From the NCBI RefSeq assembly GCF_000161835.1, contig NZ_GG697169.2, positions 481,852 through 545,851 of the forward strand: a stretch of 64,000 nucleotides of DNA, in the 5' to 3' direction. Shown one piece after another: positions 27,253 through 36,467 of the stretch. The stretch is from Thalassobium sp. R2A62 (GTDB lineage: Bacteria; Pseudomonadota; Alphaproteobacteria; Rhodobacterales; Rhodobacteraceae). The notes under the pieces were generated by a model, which was given only the letters and a program-made list of their open reading frames with translations, was not told where the DNA came from and did not search any database. The position numbers were made by a program, and so were the translations under genes. The number at the start of each line of letters is the position of its first letter. The stretch's first letter is position 1.

Positions 27253-27897
27253 ATGCACAAGACACCAAGACAGGGTGTTGGAGCAGGGCGCATAGGACGC
27301 CCGAAATCCAACAAAACGCACGAAATCGAAGAAACATATGCAGGCTACATCATTCGACCGCGCGGGGGCGCATCGCTGAGCATTGTCATTCCTCAGATGA
27401 TCGCGGGCTTCCTTGGAAGCATATTTGCAATGCTTTCGCTGTTTTCATTGATGTTGCCGTCGAATGTCGCTGTTACAGATGTGCTGGCGATTAAAATCGC
27501 GGCAGCCTTGGTTATGGCCGTTCTGGGCGGTTTGCTGTTGTGGTACGCCACACGCGGTACAGCCGTACAGGTCCATGTGGACAAACGTATGGAGGAAGTG
27601 CGTGAAGTGATTACGAACCGCACTGGGCGCAATACTATCATTGCGAACTACGGTTTTGATGCGATCGGTGGTGTGCATTTGGACCGATCAAAGTCTTGCG
27701 ATGGTCAGGCTGTTTTGGTCATGCGTCGCCGTAATTCTTCGGTCACCGTTCCTGTGACTGCGGGCTCGGAAGAAGACCTGATTGAACTCAGAGACCGCAT
27801 GGGGCGCGACCTGTTGTTGTCCGGAACCCGTGAACACCGCCGCAACGATCTGCGTATGCAGGCGCAAAATTCGACGAAGATGCCATTGGTCGCGTGA
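27253..27897 (+). CDS. Hypothetical two-helix membrane protein
   Basis: 214 residues. A basic N-terminal 55 residues is followed by two membrane helices near 50-70 (MIAGFLGSIFAMLSLFSLML) and 80-100 (KIAAALVMAVLGGLLLWYA), then about 110 soluble residues with strands (AVQVHVDKRMEEVREVI, AVLVMRRRNSSVTVPVTAG). No family recognised and no strong ribosome site at the ATG. Composition and third-base usage match core genes, so it is probably real. It is divergent from rpsF and followed by a terminator. Confidence 0.7.
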   Translation: MHKTPRQGVGAGRIGRPKSNKTHEIEETYAGYIIRPRGGASLSIVIPQMIAGFLGSIFAMLSLFSLMLPSNVAVTDVLAIKIAAALVMAVLGGLLLWYATRGTAVQVHVDKRMEEVREVITNRTGRNTIIANYGFDAIGGVHLDRSKSCDGQAVLVMRRRNSSVTVPVTAGSEEDLIELRDRMGRDLLLSGTREHRRNDLRMQAQNSTKMPLVA

Positions 27898-27921
27898 TCC
27901 TACCGTCTCGACCAAGCATGG

Positions 27922-27949
27922 CCGCCCTGTTTCTGCGCAGGGTGGTTTT
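27922..27949 (+). terminator. Terminator after the membrane protein gene
   Basis: CCGCCCTG pairs with CAGGGTGG (one G-T) around an 8-base loop, then TTTT. Confidence 0.75.
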
Positions 27950-28117
27950 GTCGTTTTAGAGGGGCATTGTTGTTAGCGGGGCATCGGCCGCCAAGGATCA
28001 GGGGTCTGACTGCGCGTTTTTGAACACAACCTGTTGATGTATCGTGGCTTGCCTTAATGTCCGATTGCGCGACATCTAGTCACAGCAATTCCGCTGTCAC
28101 AGATAGAGACCCTCAAA

Positions 28118-28693
28118 ATGAAAAAGACACTGATCGCCGCCGCTCTGGCAGGTCTAGCCGCTTCATCCACAGTTGCGGCACCGCAGGCCTATGATCTTGA
28201 TGCGAGCCACAGCCAGATCGTATTCAGCTATTCCCACCTTGGTTTTTCAACAACCTACGGCATGTTCTCAGGTTTTGAGGGTCAAATCATGTTTGACCAA
28301 GAAGACCCAGCAAACTCTTCGGTTTCCGTTTCGATGCCGACCAAGAGCATGCTGACGGGCTGGGAAGGCCGCTTTAACCACTTTATGTCCTCTGATTTCT
28401 TTGGTGCGTCTGACGAAGACATGGTCACGTTTACGTCGACCGCTATCGAGGTCACAGGCGATAACACCGCAATGATCACGGGTAATCTGACGCTGAACAA
28501 CATGACGAAATCGGTTGTTCTGGACGCAACGTTGAACCAGTCGGGCGACAATCCGATGGCTGGCAAAGCATGGGCAGGTTTTGACGCGACAGCAACGCTG
28601 CTGCGTTCTGACTTTGGCCTTGGTGCGTTCGCACCTGCCGCGTCTGACGAAGTCGAGGTCATGATCTCAATCGAGGCTGGCATCGCTCAGTAA
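28118..28693 (+). CDS. YceI-family periplasmic protein
   Basis: 191 residues with a signal peptide (MKKTLIAAALAGLAASSTVAA) and a full YceI lipocalin-like barrel: YDLDASHSQIVFSYSHLGFSTTYGMF, ADPANSSVSVSMPTKSM and a C-terminal FGLGAFAPAASDEVEVMISIEA. YceI proteins bind isoprenoid or quinone-like lipids in the periplasm. It converges on a cytochrome b561 gene that itself ends in a second YceI domain, which suggests a shared role in handling a quinone-type lipid. Confidence 0.93.
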   Translation: MKKTLIAAALAGLAASSTVAAPQAYDLDASHSQIVFSYSHLGFSTTYGMFSGFEGQIMFDQEDPANSSVSVSMPTKSMLTGWEGRFNHFMSSDFFGASDEDMVTFTSTAIEVTGDNTAMITGNLTLNNMTKSVVLDATLNQSGDNPMAGKAWAGFDATATLLRSDFGLGAFAPAASDEVEVMISIEAGIAQ

Positions 28694-28716
28694 GCGGGTT
28701 CGAACCTGATAGATGT

Positions 28717-28749
28717 GAGCCGCTCCATTCAGTTGGGGCGGCTCTTTTT
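28717..28749. terminator. Bidirectional terminator between the two YceI genes
   Basis: GAGCCGC-CC pairs with GG-GCGGCTC around ATTCAGTT, followed by TTTTTG. Confidence 0.8.
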
Positions 28750-28756
28750 GTTTTGA

Positions 28757-29959
28757 TCAGTTGGCCGTGCGGGTCGCGGTCAGGTTGATCGAGACATCAA
28801 CAGCAAATGCGAGGCTGCTCTCGTCGGCCATGCTGTCGCCGATGCCAAAACTGCGGCGGTCCAGTGTGATGCTGCCTGATGATGTGGCTGTATCACCGTC
28901 AACGAGCATGGACATTGGCACAGCGATTGGCACGGATTGGTCTTTGATTGTCAGGGTGCCGTCCATCACGATCCCATCGTCTGGCACGGCCAAAAGCTCG
29001 CCTACAAAGGTCGCCGTGGCAAACTGGTCTGCATCAAAGAAGTCGGGGCCCATCGCCTGATCGCGCACAGACCCCAGAACCAGTGATCCAATGTTTATCG
29101 TGACATCAACGTTGCCCTGAACCTCGGCCGGCTCTGGGTTAAATACGATTGCAGCGGTCCAATCGGTGAATTCACCGGTAACGGTGTTTCCGAATTGAGT
29201 GATCGAGAGAGCAATGTTTCCGTCGGCAACGGTCCAGTCTGACCCGACGGTGTCGAGAGCGGCGGCGTGAACGGGCGCAGTTGATTTCTCGAACATCCCA
29301 ATCGCAGATCCAACACCAATCGCCAGCGCAAACGCGCCGCCCGCAAGAACAGCAGGGATTGCGCTATGACGGTGAGGGGGAACATCGACCGCGTCACGGT
29401 TGCCGAACCACATCCGTCTCAATGTGCTGTCGCGATCAATGAACTGGTGCTTCAAAGCACCCGCGACATGCAAAAAGATTGAGATGACTAGAACGCGTTC
29501 AAACACGATGTGCAGGCCGGCAAAGAATGACTTGATGGTTTGGTCAACGGGAACAAAGGGCAAGCCCTGACCAAAGGGCCACCAGATCGGCGCGAAACCT
29601 TCGGTGGCGGCATGACTGATCCAACCGGTCAGCGGGACAAGAACCAGACTGCCATAGAGCGTCCAATGGACAATCTCGGCCAACAGCGTTTCGGCACGCC
29701 GGTCAGGGTGCAGAGGTCCGGGCTTGGCTTGGCGCAAGGCCCAGAGAATACGCAAAATGGCGACTGAAAAAACCGTCACACCCAGCGTTTTGTGCAAAGA
29801 AAACAGGAATGCGGCCCGCTCAAAGTCAGGCTCGGGGGCGTGGGCGGCTTTGTTCGCCATAATCCCCAGCGGGATCAACGCGAGGATCAGCAATGCCGTC
29901 AGCCAGTGAAAGCTCTTGGTGACGGAGCCATAGCGCCTCTGTGTGTTGAATCGGGTCAT
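28757..29959 (-). CDS. Cytochrome b561-YceI fusion protein
   Basis: 400 residues from ATG 29959 (MTRFNTQRRYGSVTKSFHWLTALLIL), chosen because family members begin there; the frame runs 39 codons further upstream across the SMR gene's end. Residues 1-190 are a four-helix cytochrome b561 with heme-ligand histidines in KSFHWL, FSLHKTLG, EIVHWTLYG and FLHVAGALKH. After a linker and one more hydrophobic segment (AVLAGGAFALAIGVGSAIG), residues 230-400 form a YceI domain placed in the periplasm. Electron transfer to or from a YceI-bound quinone or isoprenoid is a reasonable inference. It follows the SMR gene by 8 bp. Confidence 0.9.
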   Translation of the reverse strand: MTRFNTQRRYGSVTKSFHWLTALLILALIPLGIMANKAAHAPEPDFERAAFLFSLHKTLGVTVFSVAILRILWALRQAKPGPLHPDRRAETLLAEIVHWTLYGSLVLVPLTGWISHAATEGFAPIWWPFGQGLPFVPVDQTIKSFFAGLHIVFERVLVISIFLHVAGALKHQFIDRDSTLRRMWFGNRDAVDVPPHRHSAIPAVLAGGAFALAIGVGSAIGMFEKSTAPVHAAALDTVGSDWTVADGNIALSITQFGNTVTGEFTDWTAAIVFNPEPAEVQGNVDVTINIGSLVLGSVRDQAMGPDFFDADQFATATFVGELLAVPDDGIVMDGTLTIKDQSVPIAVPMSMLVDGDTATSSGSITLDRRSFGIGDSMADESSLAFAVDVSINLTATRTAN

Positions 29960-29967
29960 AATGGGCC

Positions 29968-30303
29968 TCAATGAACGGCTGTTTTGGAAAATAGATTGAT
30001 GATGATAATACCACCAAGGATTAGGGTCATCCCAAGGATCGCGGGCCAATCCAGTGACTGGCCGTAGACCAGCCACGCAATGATTGCGATCAAGACAATC
30101 CCGAGCCCCGACCAGATTGCGTACATGATCCCTACGGGCATGTATTTAAGCGTCAAAGCCAACAGATAGAACGAAATTGCGTAGGCGACGACGACCAGCA
30201 CCGATGGCCACAGGCGCGTAAATTGCTGGCTGGCCTGCAATGCAGTGGTGCCGACGGTTTCAGCACAGACGGCGAACAGTAGTAAGATGAGGTGTTTGGG
30301 CAT
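29968..30303 (-). CDS. SMR-family multidrug/cation exporter
   Basis: 111 residues, four membrane helices, typical of the small multidrug resistance family (EmrE/QacE/SugE). The essential membrane glutamate is at residue 15 (AVCAETVGTTALQAS), and helix 3 has YAIWSGLGIVLIAIIAW. It works as a dimer exchanging protons for cationic compounds such as quaternary amines. The Trp-Ser-Gly signature fits the EmrE/Qac branch better than SugE. First gene of a pair with the b561-YceI fusion. Confidence 0.9.
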   Translation of the reverse strand: MPKHLILLLFAVCAETVGTTALQASQQFTRLWPSVLVVVAYAISFYLLALTLKYMPVGIMYAIWSGLGIVLIAIIAWLVYGQSLDWPAILGMTLILGGIIIINLFSKTAVH

Positions 30304-30373
30304 GGGAGTGATCCTTTTTGCAGCGTCTCAAGGGGACAGCCGCGAGGGGTTTGGGTCAAGTGGAAAAACGCGC

Positions 30374-30730
30374 TCAGGGTCTGTGCGCATCAAGCAGATC
30401 AAACAGCGACTGGGTGTGCCGCGGTGCGGTTCTAAGCCTGAAAAACCCCGCATCGGTCGTGATGTCGACCGTGCGCGCCCAGATCATCATGCGGCCAAAC
30501 TGTAGATCTGTGATGCTGGCATAGGGAATAGTGGCATCAGCATCCTTGGTTTGTAGCCGGCGGTTCATTGCGTTGGTCGTAAATGACAGCGCTGTTGCAT
30601 CGCAACTGAACCGTCCGCCGACCCAATTACCAACAAGGCCGATAGTGGTGAGCAAGACAGCTTCTTTGGCGGCCACATTGCGGGTGTCGGCCAGAATATT
30701 TGCCATACCTGAGAGAAGAGGGCTGCTCAT
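30374..30730 (-). CDS. Hypothetical protein, possibly PH-like domain
   Basis: 118 residues. The N-terminal 45 residues contain a short hydrophobic stretch (EAVLLTTIGLVGNWVGG). The C-terminal part (LQTKDADATIPYASITDLQFGRMMIWARTVDITTDAGFFRLRTAP) has the strand pattern of bacterial PH domains, a loose resemblance only. It lies 70 bp before the SMR gene on the same strand and could be the first gene of that operon. The icd terminator lies immediately upstream. Confidence 0.65.
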   Translation of the reverse strand: MSSPLLSGMANILADTRNVAAKEAVLLTTIGLVGNWVGGRFSCDATALSFTTNAMNRRLQTKDADATIPYASITDLQFGRMMIWARTVDITTDAGFFRLRTAPRHTQSLFDLLDAHRP

Positions 30731-30744
30731 ATCAAGAGCCTAAC

Positions 30745-30781
30745 AAAAAAGAGCGCCGCGAGACAATCGCGACGCTCTTTT
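30745..30781 (-). terminator. icd terminator
   Basis: AAAAGAGCG/CGCTCTTTT with an inner CGCGA/TCGCG stem around GACAA; the minus-strand transcript ends in TTTTTT. Confidence 0.85.
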
Positions 30782-30802
30782 GATCTGCTTGCGCTGGATG
30801 GA

Positions 30803-32011
30803 TTACATCGCGGCGTTCAGGTTCTCGTCGATTTTCTCGAGGAAACCTTCTGTTGTCAGCCATTTCTGATCTGGGCCAACCAACAGTGCGAGGTCTTTGG
30901 TCATAAAGCCGCTCTCGACTGTGTCGACGATGACCTTTTCCAATGTGTTCGCGAATTTTGCCAACTGATCGTTGTTGTCCAACTTGGCGCGGTGCTTGAG
31001 ACCACCTGTCCATGCGTAGATCGATGCGATCGAGTTTGTCGAAGTCGCTTCGCCCTTTTGGTGCTGGCGGAAGTGACGCGTGACCGTACCGTGTGCGGCC
31101 TCGGCTTCGACGACTTTTCCATCGGGTGTCATCAGCTGCGATGTCATCAGACCCAACGAGCCAAAGCCCTGTGCAACAGTGTCGGACTGAACGTCACCAT
31201 CGTAGTTTTTACAGGCCCAAACGAATTTGCCGGACCATTTCATCGCAGCCGCGACCATGTCGTCGATCAAGCGGTGCTCATATGTGATGCCAGCGGCTTT
31301 GAATTTGTCTTCGAACTCTTCTTCGAACACCTGCTGGAACAGATCCTTGAAACGACCGTCGTATTTCTTGAGGATCGTGTTCTTGGTGGACAGGTAGACA
31401 GGCCAACCGAGGTTGAGGCCGTAGTTCATGGACGCACGCGCAAAGTCGATGATCGACTGGTCGAGGTTGTACATACCCATCGCAACACCGGCAGCAGGAG
31501 CGTCAAACACTTCTTTCTCGATGACAGCGCCGTCTTCACCAACAAATTTCATTGTCAGTTTACCAGGGCCAGGCATCAGGAAGTCTGTGGCTTTGTACTG
31601 GTCACCAAAGGCGTGACGGCCAATGACAATCGGGTCGGTCCAACCGGGCACGAGGCGCGGAACGTTGGAACAGATGATTGGCGCGCGGAACACAACACCG
31701 CCGAGGATGTTGCGGATCGTGCCGTTTGGCGAACGCCACATCTCTTTGAGGCCGAATTCTTCGACACGCTGTTCGTCTGGTGTGATCGTCGCACATTTGA
31801 CGCCAACACCGATCTCTTTGATCTTGTTTGCCGCGTCGATAGTGATTTGGTCGTTGGTTTCGTCGCGGACTTCCATGCCGAGGTCATAGTAGAGCAGATC
31901 AACGTCAAGATACGGCAGGATCAGCTTTTTCTTGATGAAGTCCCAGATGATGCGGGTCATTTCATCGCCGTCGAGTTCGACGATGGGGTTCTCTACCTTG
32001 ATCTTGGTCAT
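30803..32011 (-). CDS. icd: NADP-dependent isocitrate dehydrogenase
   Basis: 402 residues from ATG 32011 ([23 protein letters not shown]); the frame runs 72 codons further upstream, but the extension is not family-like. This is the eukaryote-type (subfamily II) homodimeric enzyme common in alphaproteobacteria, converting isocitrate to 2-oxoglutarate in the TCA cycle. The substrate and metal motifs [12 protein letters not shown] and [12 protein letters not shown], and the NADP region [24 protein letters not shown], are present. It is monocistronic, with its own terminator. Confidence 0.97.
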   Translation of the reverse strand: MTKIKVENPIVELDGDEMTRIIWDFIKKKLILPYLDVDLLYYDLGMEVRDETNDQITIDAANKIKEIGVGVKCATITPDEQRVEEFGLKEMWRSPNGTIRNILGGVVFRAPIICSNVPRLVPGWTDPIVIGRHAFGDQYKATDFLMPGPGKLTMKFVGEDGAVIEKEVFDAPAAGVAMGMYNLDQSIIDFARASMNYGLNLGWPVYLSTKNTILKKYDGRFKDLFQQVFEEEFEDKFKAAGITYEHRLIDDMVAAAMKWSGKFVWACKNYDGDVQSDTVAQGFGSLGLMTSQLMTPDGKVVEAEAAHGTVTRHFRQHQKGEATSTNSIASIYAWTGGLKHRAKLDNNDQLAKFANTLEKVIVDTVESGFMTKDLALLVGPDQKWLTTEGFLEKIDENLNAAM

Positions 32012-32244
32012 GGTGCGGTCCTTTGATGGATTCGAATGATTGCGCGCGGCATAGCGCGTTTGGTCAAAGATGAAAAGACGGTATGCGATTGTATACGACG
32101 AATGCCGTTTGAAAAATATGGACACTTTGTCCCAGTTCCGCGGCAGTGATCCTAACCATAGATCGCAGCACACATATTGTGGGTGCCAAGTTATCTGATC
32201 AACAAATTGGCCAGCAGGACGGCCCAAGACCTCGGAACGTGGCC

Positions 32245-32448
32245 CTAGTCGAACTTTGCGAGCATTTCGCGTGCTCGCTTTTCCGCGCGGCGCACACGGA
32301 TCGAGGTCAGATATGCCTCTTGCAATGTTTGCGACGACGCTCCGAGGACATCGCCGATCTGGTCGACAATTTTCTCATCACCAGACTTTTCAAACGCATC
32401 CAGTGCTTTTTGCGCCAGCTCGTCGGCAATATCTGCGGTCAGCGCCAT
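32245..32448 (-). CDS. Small helical hypothetical protein
   Basis: 67 residues, predicted all-helical and charged ([55 protein letters not shown]). No family recognised. The start overlaps the stop of the upstream hydrolase gene (TAATG), so translation is probably coupled. Confidence 0.7.
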   Translation of the reverse strand: MALTADIADELAQKALDAFEKSGDEKIVDQIGDVLGASSQTLQEAYLTSIRVRRAEKRAREMLAKFD

Positions 32449-33101
32449 TAGCGGGTATTCTCGGTCAGGCGGCGGCGAACATATGTCGTTGTATGGTCAA
32501 TCATGTTGTCCATGTGCGGATCTTCAAAGAAGTGTCCCGCGTCGTCGATTTCGGTGTGCGTGATCGTGATGCCTTTCTGCTCGTGCAGTTTGTCCACCAA
32601 AGTATGAGTATCTTGAGGAGGCGCTACGCGGTCATTGGTGCCATTGATGATCAGACCCGAAGACGGGCAGGGCGCCAAAAAGCTAAAGTCGTACATGTTG
32701 GCTGGTGGGCTGACCGAAATAAAGCCAGTGATCTCGGGGCGACGCATCAACAACTGCATCCCGATCCATGCACCAAACGAGAACCCTGCAACCCAGCAAT
32801 GCTTGGAGTTGTTGTTCATCGACTGAAGATAATCGAGCGCGGACGCCGCATCAGACAGCTCGCCAATACCTTGGTCGTATTCGCCCTGACTGCGTCCTAC
32901 GCCGCGGAAATTAAACCGCAACACGGTAAAGCCCATGTTGTAGAACGCGTAGTGCAGATTATAGACCACGCGGTTGTTCATCGTTCCGCCAAATTGCGGA
33001 TGCGGATGCAGCACGATAGCGATCGGTGCATCACGCTCTTTTTGCGGGTGATAGCGGCCTTCTAGGCGGCCTTCGGGACCTGGGAAAATCACTTCGGGCA
33101 T
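32448..33101 (-). CDS. Alpha/beta hydrolase
   Basis: 217 residues, cytoplasmic, similar to dienelactone-hydrolase-like and YdjP-type esterases. Nucleophile elbow GFSFGAW near residue 113, catalytic Asp in INGTNDRVAPP near 156 and His in DDAGHFFED near 190. HPHPQFGGTMNN in the N-terminal third forms the oxyanion region, and NFRGVGRSQG is typical. The substrate is unknown. It is divergent from iscR, 196 bp apart, so the iron boxes at 33176-33214 may also affect it. Confidence 0.85.
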   Translation of the reverse strand: MPEVIFPGPEGRLEGRYHPQKERDAPIAIVLHPHPQFGGTMNNRVVYNLHYAFYNMGFTVLRFNFRGVGRSQGEYDQGIGELSDAASALDYLQSMNNNSKHCWVAGFSFGAWIGMQLLMRRPEITGFISVSPPANMYDFSFLAPCPSSGLIINGTNDRVAPPQDTHTLVDKLHEQKGITITHTEIDDAGHFFEDPHMDNMIDHTTTYVRRRLTENTR

Positions 33102-33154
33102 TGGGGTCCTCGATCTAGTTGTTAGTCTTGTTGCGCGCGGCCCTGGGTGGTTTC

Positions 33155-33183
33155 TTGACGAAATCAGTCAGGGACTTTAGAAC
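33155..33183 (+). promoter_or_regulatory. Candidate iscR promoter
   Basis: TTGACG (33155-33160), a 17-bp spacer and TAGAAC (33178-33183). The -10 region lies inside the Irr-type palindrome. Confidence 0.5.
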
Positions 33184-33192
33184 ACTTCTAAA
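33176..33192. promoter_or_regulatory. Irr-type iron control element (ICE)
   Basis: TTTAGAACACTTCTAAA is a perfect 7-3-7 palindrome matching the TTTAGAA-N3-TTCTAAA motif bound by Irr in alphaproteobacteria. It overlaps the likely -10 of the iscR-suf operon, a position suited to repression under low iron or heme. Confidence 0.75.
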
Positions 33193-33195
33193 CTC

Positions 33196-33214
33196 TGATC
33201 CAATAATTGGTTCA
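33196..33214. promoter_or_regulatory. Candidate IscR operator
   Basis: TGATCCAATAATTGGTTCA is a 19-bp palindrome with one mismatched pair, 84 bp before the iscR start and 3 bp after the Irr-type box. Autoregulation by IscR is the inference. Confidence 0.5.
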
Positions 33215-33297
33215 GGGCGGTTTTATCGCAATTAAACGCGAGGCTGCATCGCGTCAACTGATTGTCGTGGAAACGTAGTATTTTTGGGGGTTTTGAA

Positions 33298-33756
33298 ATG
33301 AAACTGAGCACGAAAGGCCGCTATGCGATGGTTGCTTTGGTCGATCTCGCCTTGTTGCAGTCGGATGCGCGTCTCGTAACGCTGGGCGAAATTTCCAAAC
33401 GACAAGATATCTCGTTGCCATATCTCGAGCAGTTGTTCGTGAAATTGCGCCGCGAAGGACTGGTCGAAAGCGTCCGCGGTCCCGGTGGTGGATACCGTTT
33501 GGCCCGCGCATCCAGCGACATCCGCGTGGTCGATATTCTGGGCGCCGTTGATGAAACTGTCAGCGCCATGCACAAAGGGGCAGGGGCGTCGGGGGCGGCC
33601 TCCGGCAGCCGCGCGCAATCGCTGAGCAACCGGTTGTGGGAGGGGCTGAGCGCGCATGTCTATGTGTTCCTGCACCAGACCCGTCTCAGCGACGTAGTGT
33701 CCAATGATTTGGCACCGTGCCCTGCGGTGCCAAACCTGTTTGAAATCGTCGATTGA
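33298..33756 (+). CDS. iscR: Rrf2-family iron-sulfur regulator IscR
   Basis: 152 residues from ATG 33298 (MKLSTKGRYAMVALVDLAL); an upstream in-frame start at 33262 lacks support. Winged helix-turn-helix of the Rrf2 family (ISLPYLEQLFVKLRREGLVESVRGPGGGYRLAR). Classic IscR holds a [2Fe-2S] cluster with three cysteines near residues 92-104; here the only cysteine is near the C-terminus (LAPCPAVPNLF). This matches the Rhodobacter-type IscR, described as binding a cluster differently. It is first gene of the suf operon and overlaps the next start (TGATG). Confidence 0.93.
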   Translation: MKLSTKGRYAMVALVDLALLQSDARLVTLGEISKRQDISLPYLEQLFVKLRREGLVESVRGPGGGYRLARASSDIRVVDILGAVDETVSAMHKGAGASGAASGSRAQSLSNRLWEGLSAHVYVFLHQTRLSDVVSNDLAPCPAVPNLFEIVD

Positions 33757-34934
33757 TGCGCGTTTATCTCGATCATAATGCAACCACACCGCTGCGCCCC
33801 GAAGCGCGCAAAGCGATGGTCGCGGCAATGGACATCATGGGCAATCCGTCGAGCGTCCATTCCGAAGGGCGCGATGCCAAATCGATGATGGAGCGGGCGC
33901 GCGCGCAGGTCGCGGCGTTGGTCGGGTGCAAAACCAACCAAGTCATTTTCAACGGAAGTGCGACCGAGGCCGCCGCCCTCGCGGTGGGGCAACGGGATCA
34001 GCATGGCGGGGTCTTTGCGTCGTTGCCAACCGAGCATGATTGCCTAAACGCATGGAGCGAGGCCAAGCTGCCCGCGATCATCAACCGCAAGGGTGCGCTT
34101 TCGCCCAGCGGCGTGACAGAGATGTTCAACTGGGTGCTCGCGCAGGCAGACCAAGAGTGGCAAGCGGATCGCGGCCCTGTGGCCTTGGTCGCGATGTCGG
34201 CGGCCAATAGCGAAACTGGTATCTTGCCTGAGACGGCGCAGGTCGTGCCCAGCAGTCACATCAATGCCGCGCGCGCAGGATCGGTTCCTTATTCGGTGAT
34301 CTGCGACATCACCCAGATGGTGGGCAAGATGCCCGTGACCTATCCGGACGGCCAAACCCCGTCCTATATGATCCTGTCTGCGCATAAAATTGGCGGGCCA
34401 AAAGGGATTGGCGCCTTGATCAATTTCACAGCCGATGATCCGGTTGCTCAATTGCGTGGTGGTGGCCAGGAAATGGGTCGCAGATCAGGAACTGAAAACA
34501 TCATTGGCATAGCCGGATTTGGTGCAGCTGCCGAAGCTGCACAGCGTGATGTCGAGGCGGGTGCATGGGATGCGGTCGCCGTGCGGCGAAATAGTCTGGA
34601 AACAGCCATTGAGACCCGCGCGCCGGATACTATTTTTGTAGGGCAGGCTGCGACACGTCTGCCCAACACGACATGCATGATGACACCCGGCTGGAAGGGC
34701 GAGACCCAAGTGATGCAGATGGACCTCGCGGGCTTTGCGATCAGCGCGGGATCAGCCTGTTCTAGTGGCAAGGTCAAAGCCAGCACTGTGCTGCGCGCGA
34801 TGGGATACGACGAGACCGAAGCGGCCTGCGCAATTCGCGTGTCGCTGGGCCTCGAGACAACGGACGACGACATAAAGCGGTTTGCGGATGCGTGGTGCAA
34901 CGCCTATGAGCGGCACAAAGCGCGGGCCGCGTGA
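33756..34934 (+). CDS. iscS: Cysteine desulfurase (NifS/IscS class)
   Basis: 392 residues. PLP enzyme that takes sulfur from cysteine for Fe-S clusters. PLP-binding Lys211 (SAHKIGGPKG) and the persulfide Cys335 (SAGSACSSGKV, the long group I loop) are present. The start is ATG 33756, overlapping the iscR stop. A second, group II desulfurase (sufS) ends the same operon, so the operon holds one of each class. The length is slightly below E. coli IscS (404). Confidence 0.93.
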   Translation: MRVYLDHNATTPLRPEARKAMVAAMDIMGNPSSVHSEGRDAKSMMERARAQVAALVGCKTNQVIFNGSATEAAALAVGQRDQHGGVFASLPTEHDCLNAWSEAKLPAIINRKGALSPSGVTEMFNWVLAQADQEWQADRGPVALVAMSAANSETGILPETAQVVPSSHINAARAGSVPYSVICDITQMVGKMPVTYPDGQTPSYMILSAHKIGGPKGIGALINFTADDPVAQLRGGGQEMGRRSGTENIIGIAGFGAAAEAAQRDVEAGAWDAVAVRRNSLETAIETRAPDTIFVGQAATRLPNTTCMMTPGWKGETQVMQMDLAGFAISAGSACSSGKVKASTVLRAMGYDETEAACAIRVSLGLETTDDDIKRFADAWCNAYERHKARAA

Positions 34935-34952
34935 GATTAGAGGAAGAGCGAA

Positions 34953-36464
34953 ATGACAGCTTTGGATGATGTAGAAGTCAAAGACGGCGTCGATCAGGAT
35001 ACCGTTGATGCGGTCAAAGAGTTATCCGGCACGTATAAATACGGCTGGGAAACCGAGATCGAAATGGAATACGCGCCCAAGGGTTTGTCCGAGGATATCG
35101 TGCGTTTGATCTCTTCGAAGAATGACGAACCCGAATGGATGCTGGAATGGCGTCTCGCGGCCTATCGTCGTTGGCTCGAATTGACCGAGCCTGACTGGGC
35201 GATGGTCGACTACCCTGAGATCGATTTTCAGGATCAGTACTATTATGCGCGCCCCAAAAGCATGGAGGTCAAACCCAAGTCATTGGATGAGGTTGATCCC
35301 AAGTTGCTGGAAACATACAAGAAACTGGGCATTCCTTTGAAAGAGCAAGCGCTGCTCGCTGGTGTTGAGGCCCCAGAGGAAGAGCGCAAGGTTGCTGTTG
35401 ATGCGGTGTTCGATTCCGTATCCGTTGGCACCACGTTCCAAGCCGAGCTTGCCAAAGCGGGTGTGATCTTTTGCTCGATCTCTGAGGCGATCAAAGAACA
35501 CCCTGAATTGGTCCAGAAATACCTTGGGTCCGTCGTGCCTGTCTCTGACAACTATTATGCGACGCTGAACTCGGCGGTCTTTTCTGATGGCTCGTTCGTC
35601 TACATCCCGCCGGGTGTGCGTTGCCCGATGGAGCTGTCCACGTATTTCCGTATCAATGCGGAAAACACCGGCCAATTCGAGCGCACGCTGATCATTGCCG
35701 ACAAAGAAAGCTACGTATCCTACCTGGAGGGCTGTACCGCACCACAACGCGACGTGGCGCAGCTGCACGCGGCGGTGGTCGAGCTGGTTCTGATGGACGA
35801 TGCTGAAATCAAATATTCGACCGTTCAAAACTGGTTCCCTGGTGATGAGAACGGCAAAGGCGGCATCTATAACTTTGTGACCAAACGTGCGGATTGCCGT
35901 GGCGACCGGTCCAAGGTGATGTGGACGCAAGTTGAAACTGGGTCGGCTGTGACGTGGAAATACCCGTCATGCATCCTGCGCGGTGATGACAGTCAGGGCG
36001 AATTCTATTCGATCGCGATTGCCAACAACATGCAGCAGGCCGACACAGGCACCAAGATGGTTCACCTTGGCAAAAACACCAAGAGCCGGATCGTGTCCAA
36101 AGGGATCAGCGCAGGCAAAGCACAGAACACGTATCGTGGTCTGGTCTCGATGCATCCTAAGGCAAAAGACAGCCGCAATTATACCCAATGTGACAGCCTG
36201 TTGATTGGCGACAAATGTGGGGCACACACGGTGCCGTACATCGAAGTCAAAAATAACAGCAGCCGCGTCGAGCACGAGGCGACCACATCCAAGGTCGACG
36301 ATGATCAGCTATTCTATTGCCGCCAGCGTGGCATGGACGAAGAAGAGGCTGTGGCGCTCGTCGTTAACGGCTTCTGCAAGGACGTGCTGCAGGCGCTGCC
36401 GATGGAATTTGCGATGGAAGCGCAAGCTCTCGTTGCGATCTCTCTCGAAGGGTCGGTGGGCTAA
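34953..36464 (+). CDS. sufB: Fe-S cluster assembly protein SufB
   Basis: 503 residues, scaffold of the SufBCD complex on which Fe-S clusters are built. The conserved core is visible ([81 protein letters not shown]). It partners with SufC and SufD encoded downstream. AGAGGAAGAG precedes the ATG. Confidence 0.98.
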   Translation: MTALDDVEVKDGVDQDTVDAVKELSGTYKYGWETEIEMEYAPKGLSEDIVRLISSKNDEPEWMLEWRLAAYRRWLELTEPDWAMVDYPEIDFQDQYYYARPKSMEVKPKSLDEVDPKLLETYKKLGIPLKEQALLAGVEAPEEERKVAVDAVFDSVSVGTTFQAELAKAGVIFCSISEAIKEHPELVQKYLGSVVPVSDNYYATLNSAVFSDGSFVYIPPGVRCPMELSTYFRINAENTGQFERTLIIADKESYVSYLEGCTAPQRDVAQLHAAVVELVLMDDAEIKYSTVQNWFPGDENGKGGIYNFVTKRADCRGDRSKVMWTQVETGSAVTWKYPSCILRGDDSQGEFYSIAIANNMQQADTGTKMVHLGKNTKSRIVSKGISAGKAQNTYRGLVSMHPKAKDSRNYTQCDSLLIGDKCGAHTVPYIEVKNNSSRVEHEATTSKVDDDQLFYCRQRGMDEEEAVALVVNGFCKDVLQALPMEFAMEAQALVAISLEGSVG

Positions 36465-36467
36465 GTC

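Noticed and set aside
30992-32026. 344-codon open frame opposite icd
   Set aside because: Fully antisense to icd and rich in Val/Asp/Arg/His runs expected from a shadow frame.
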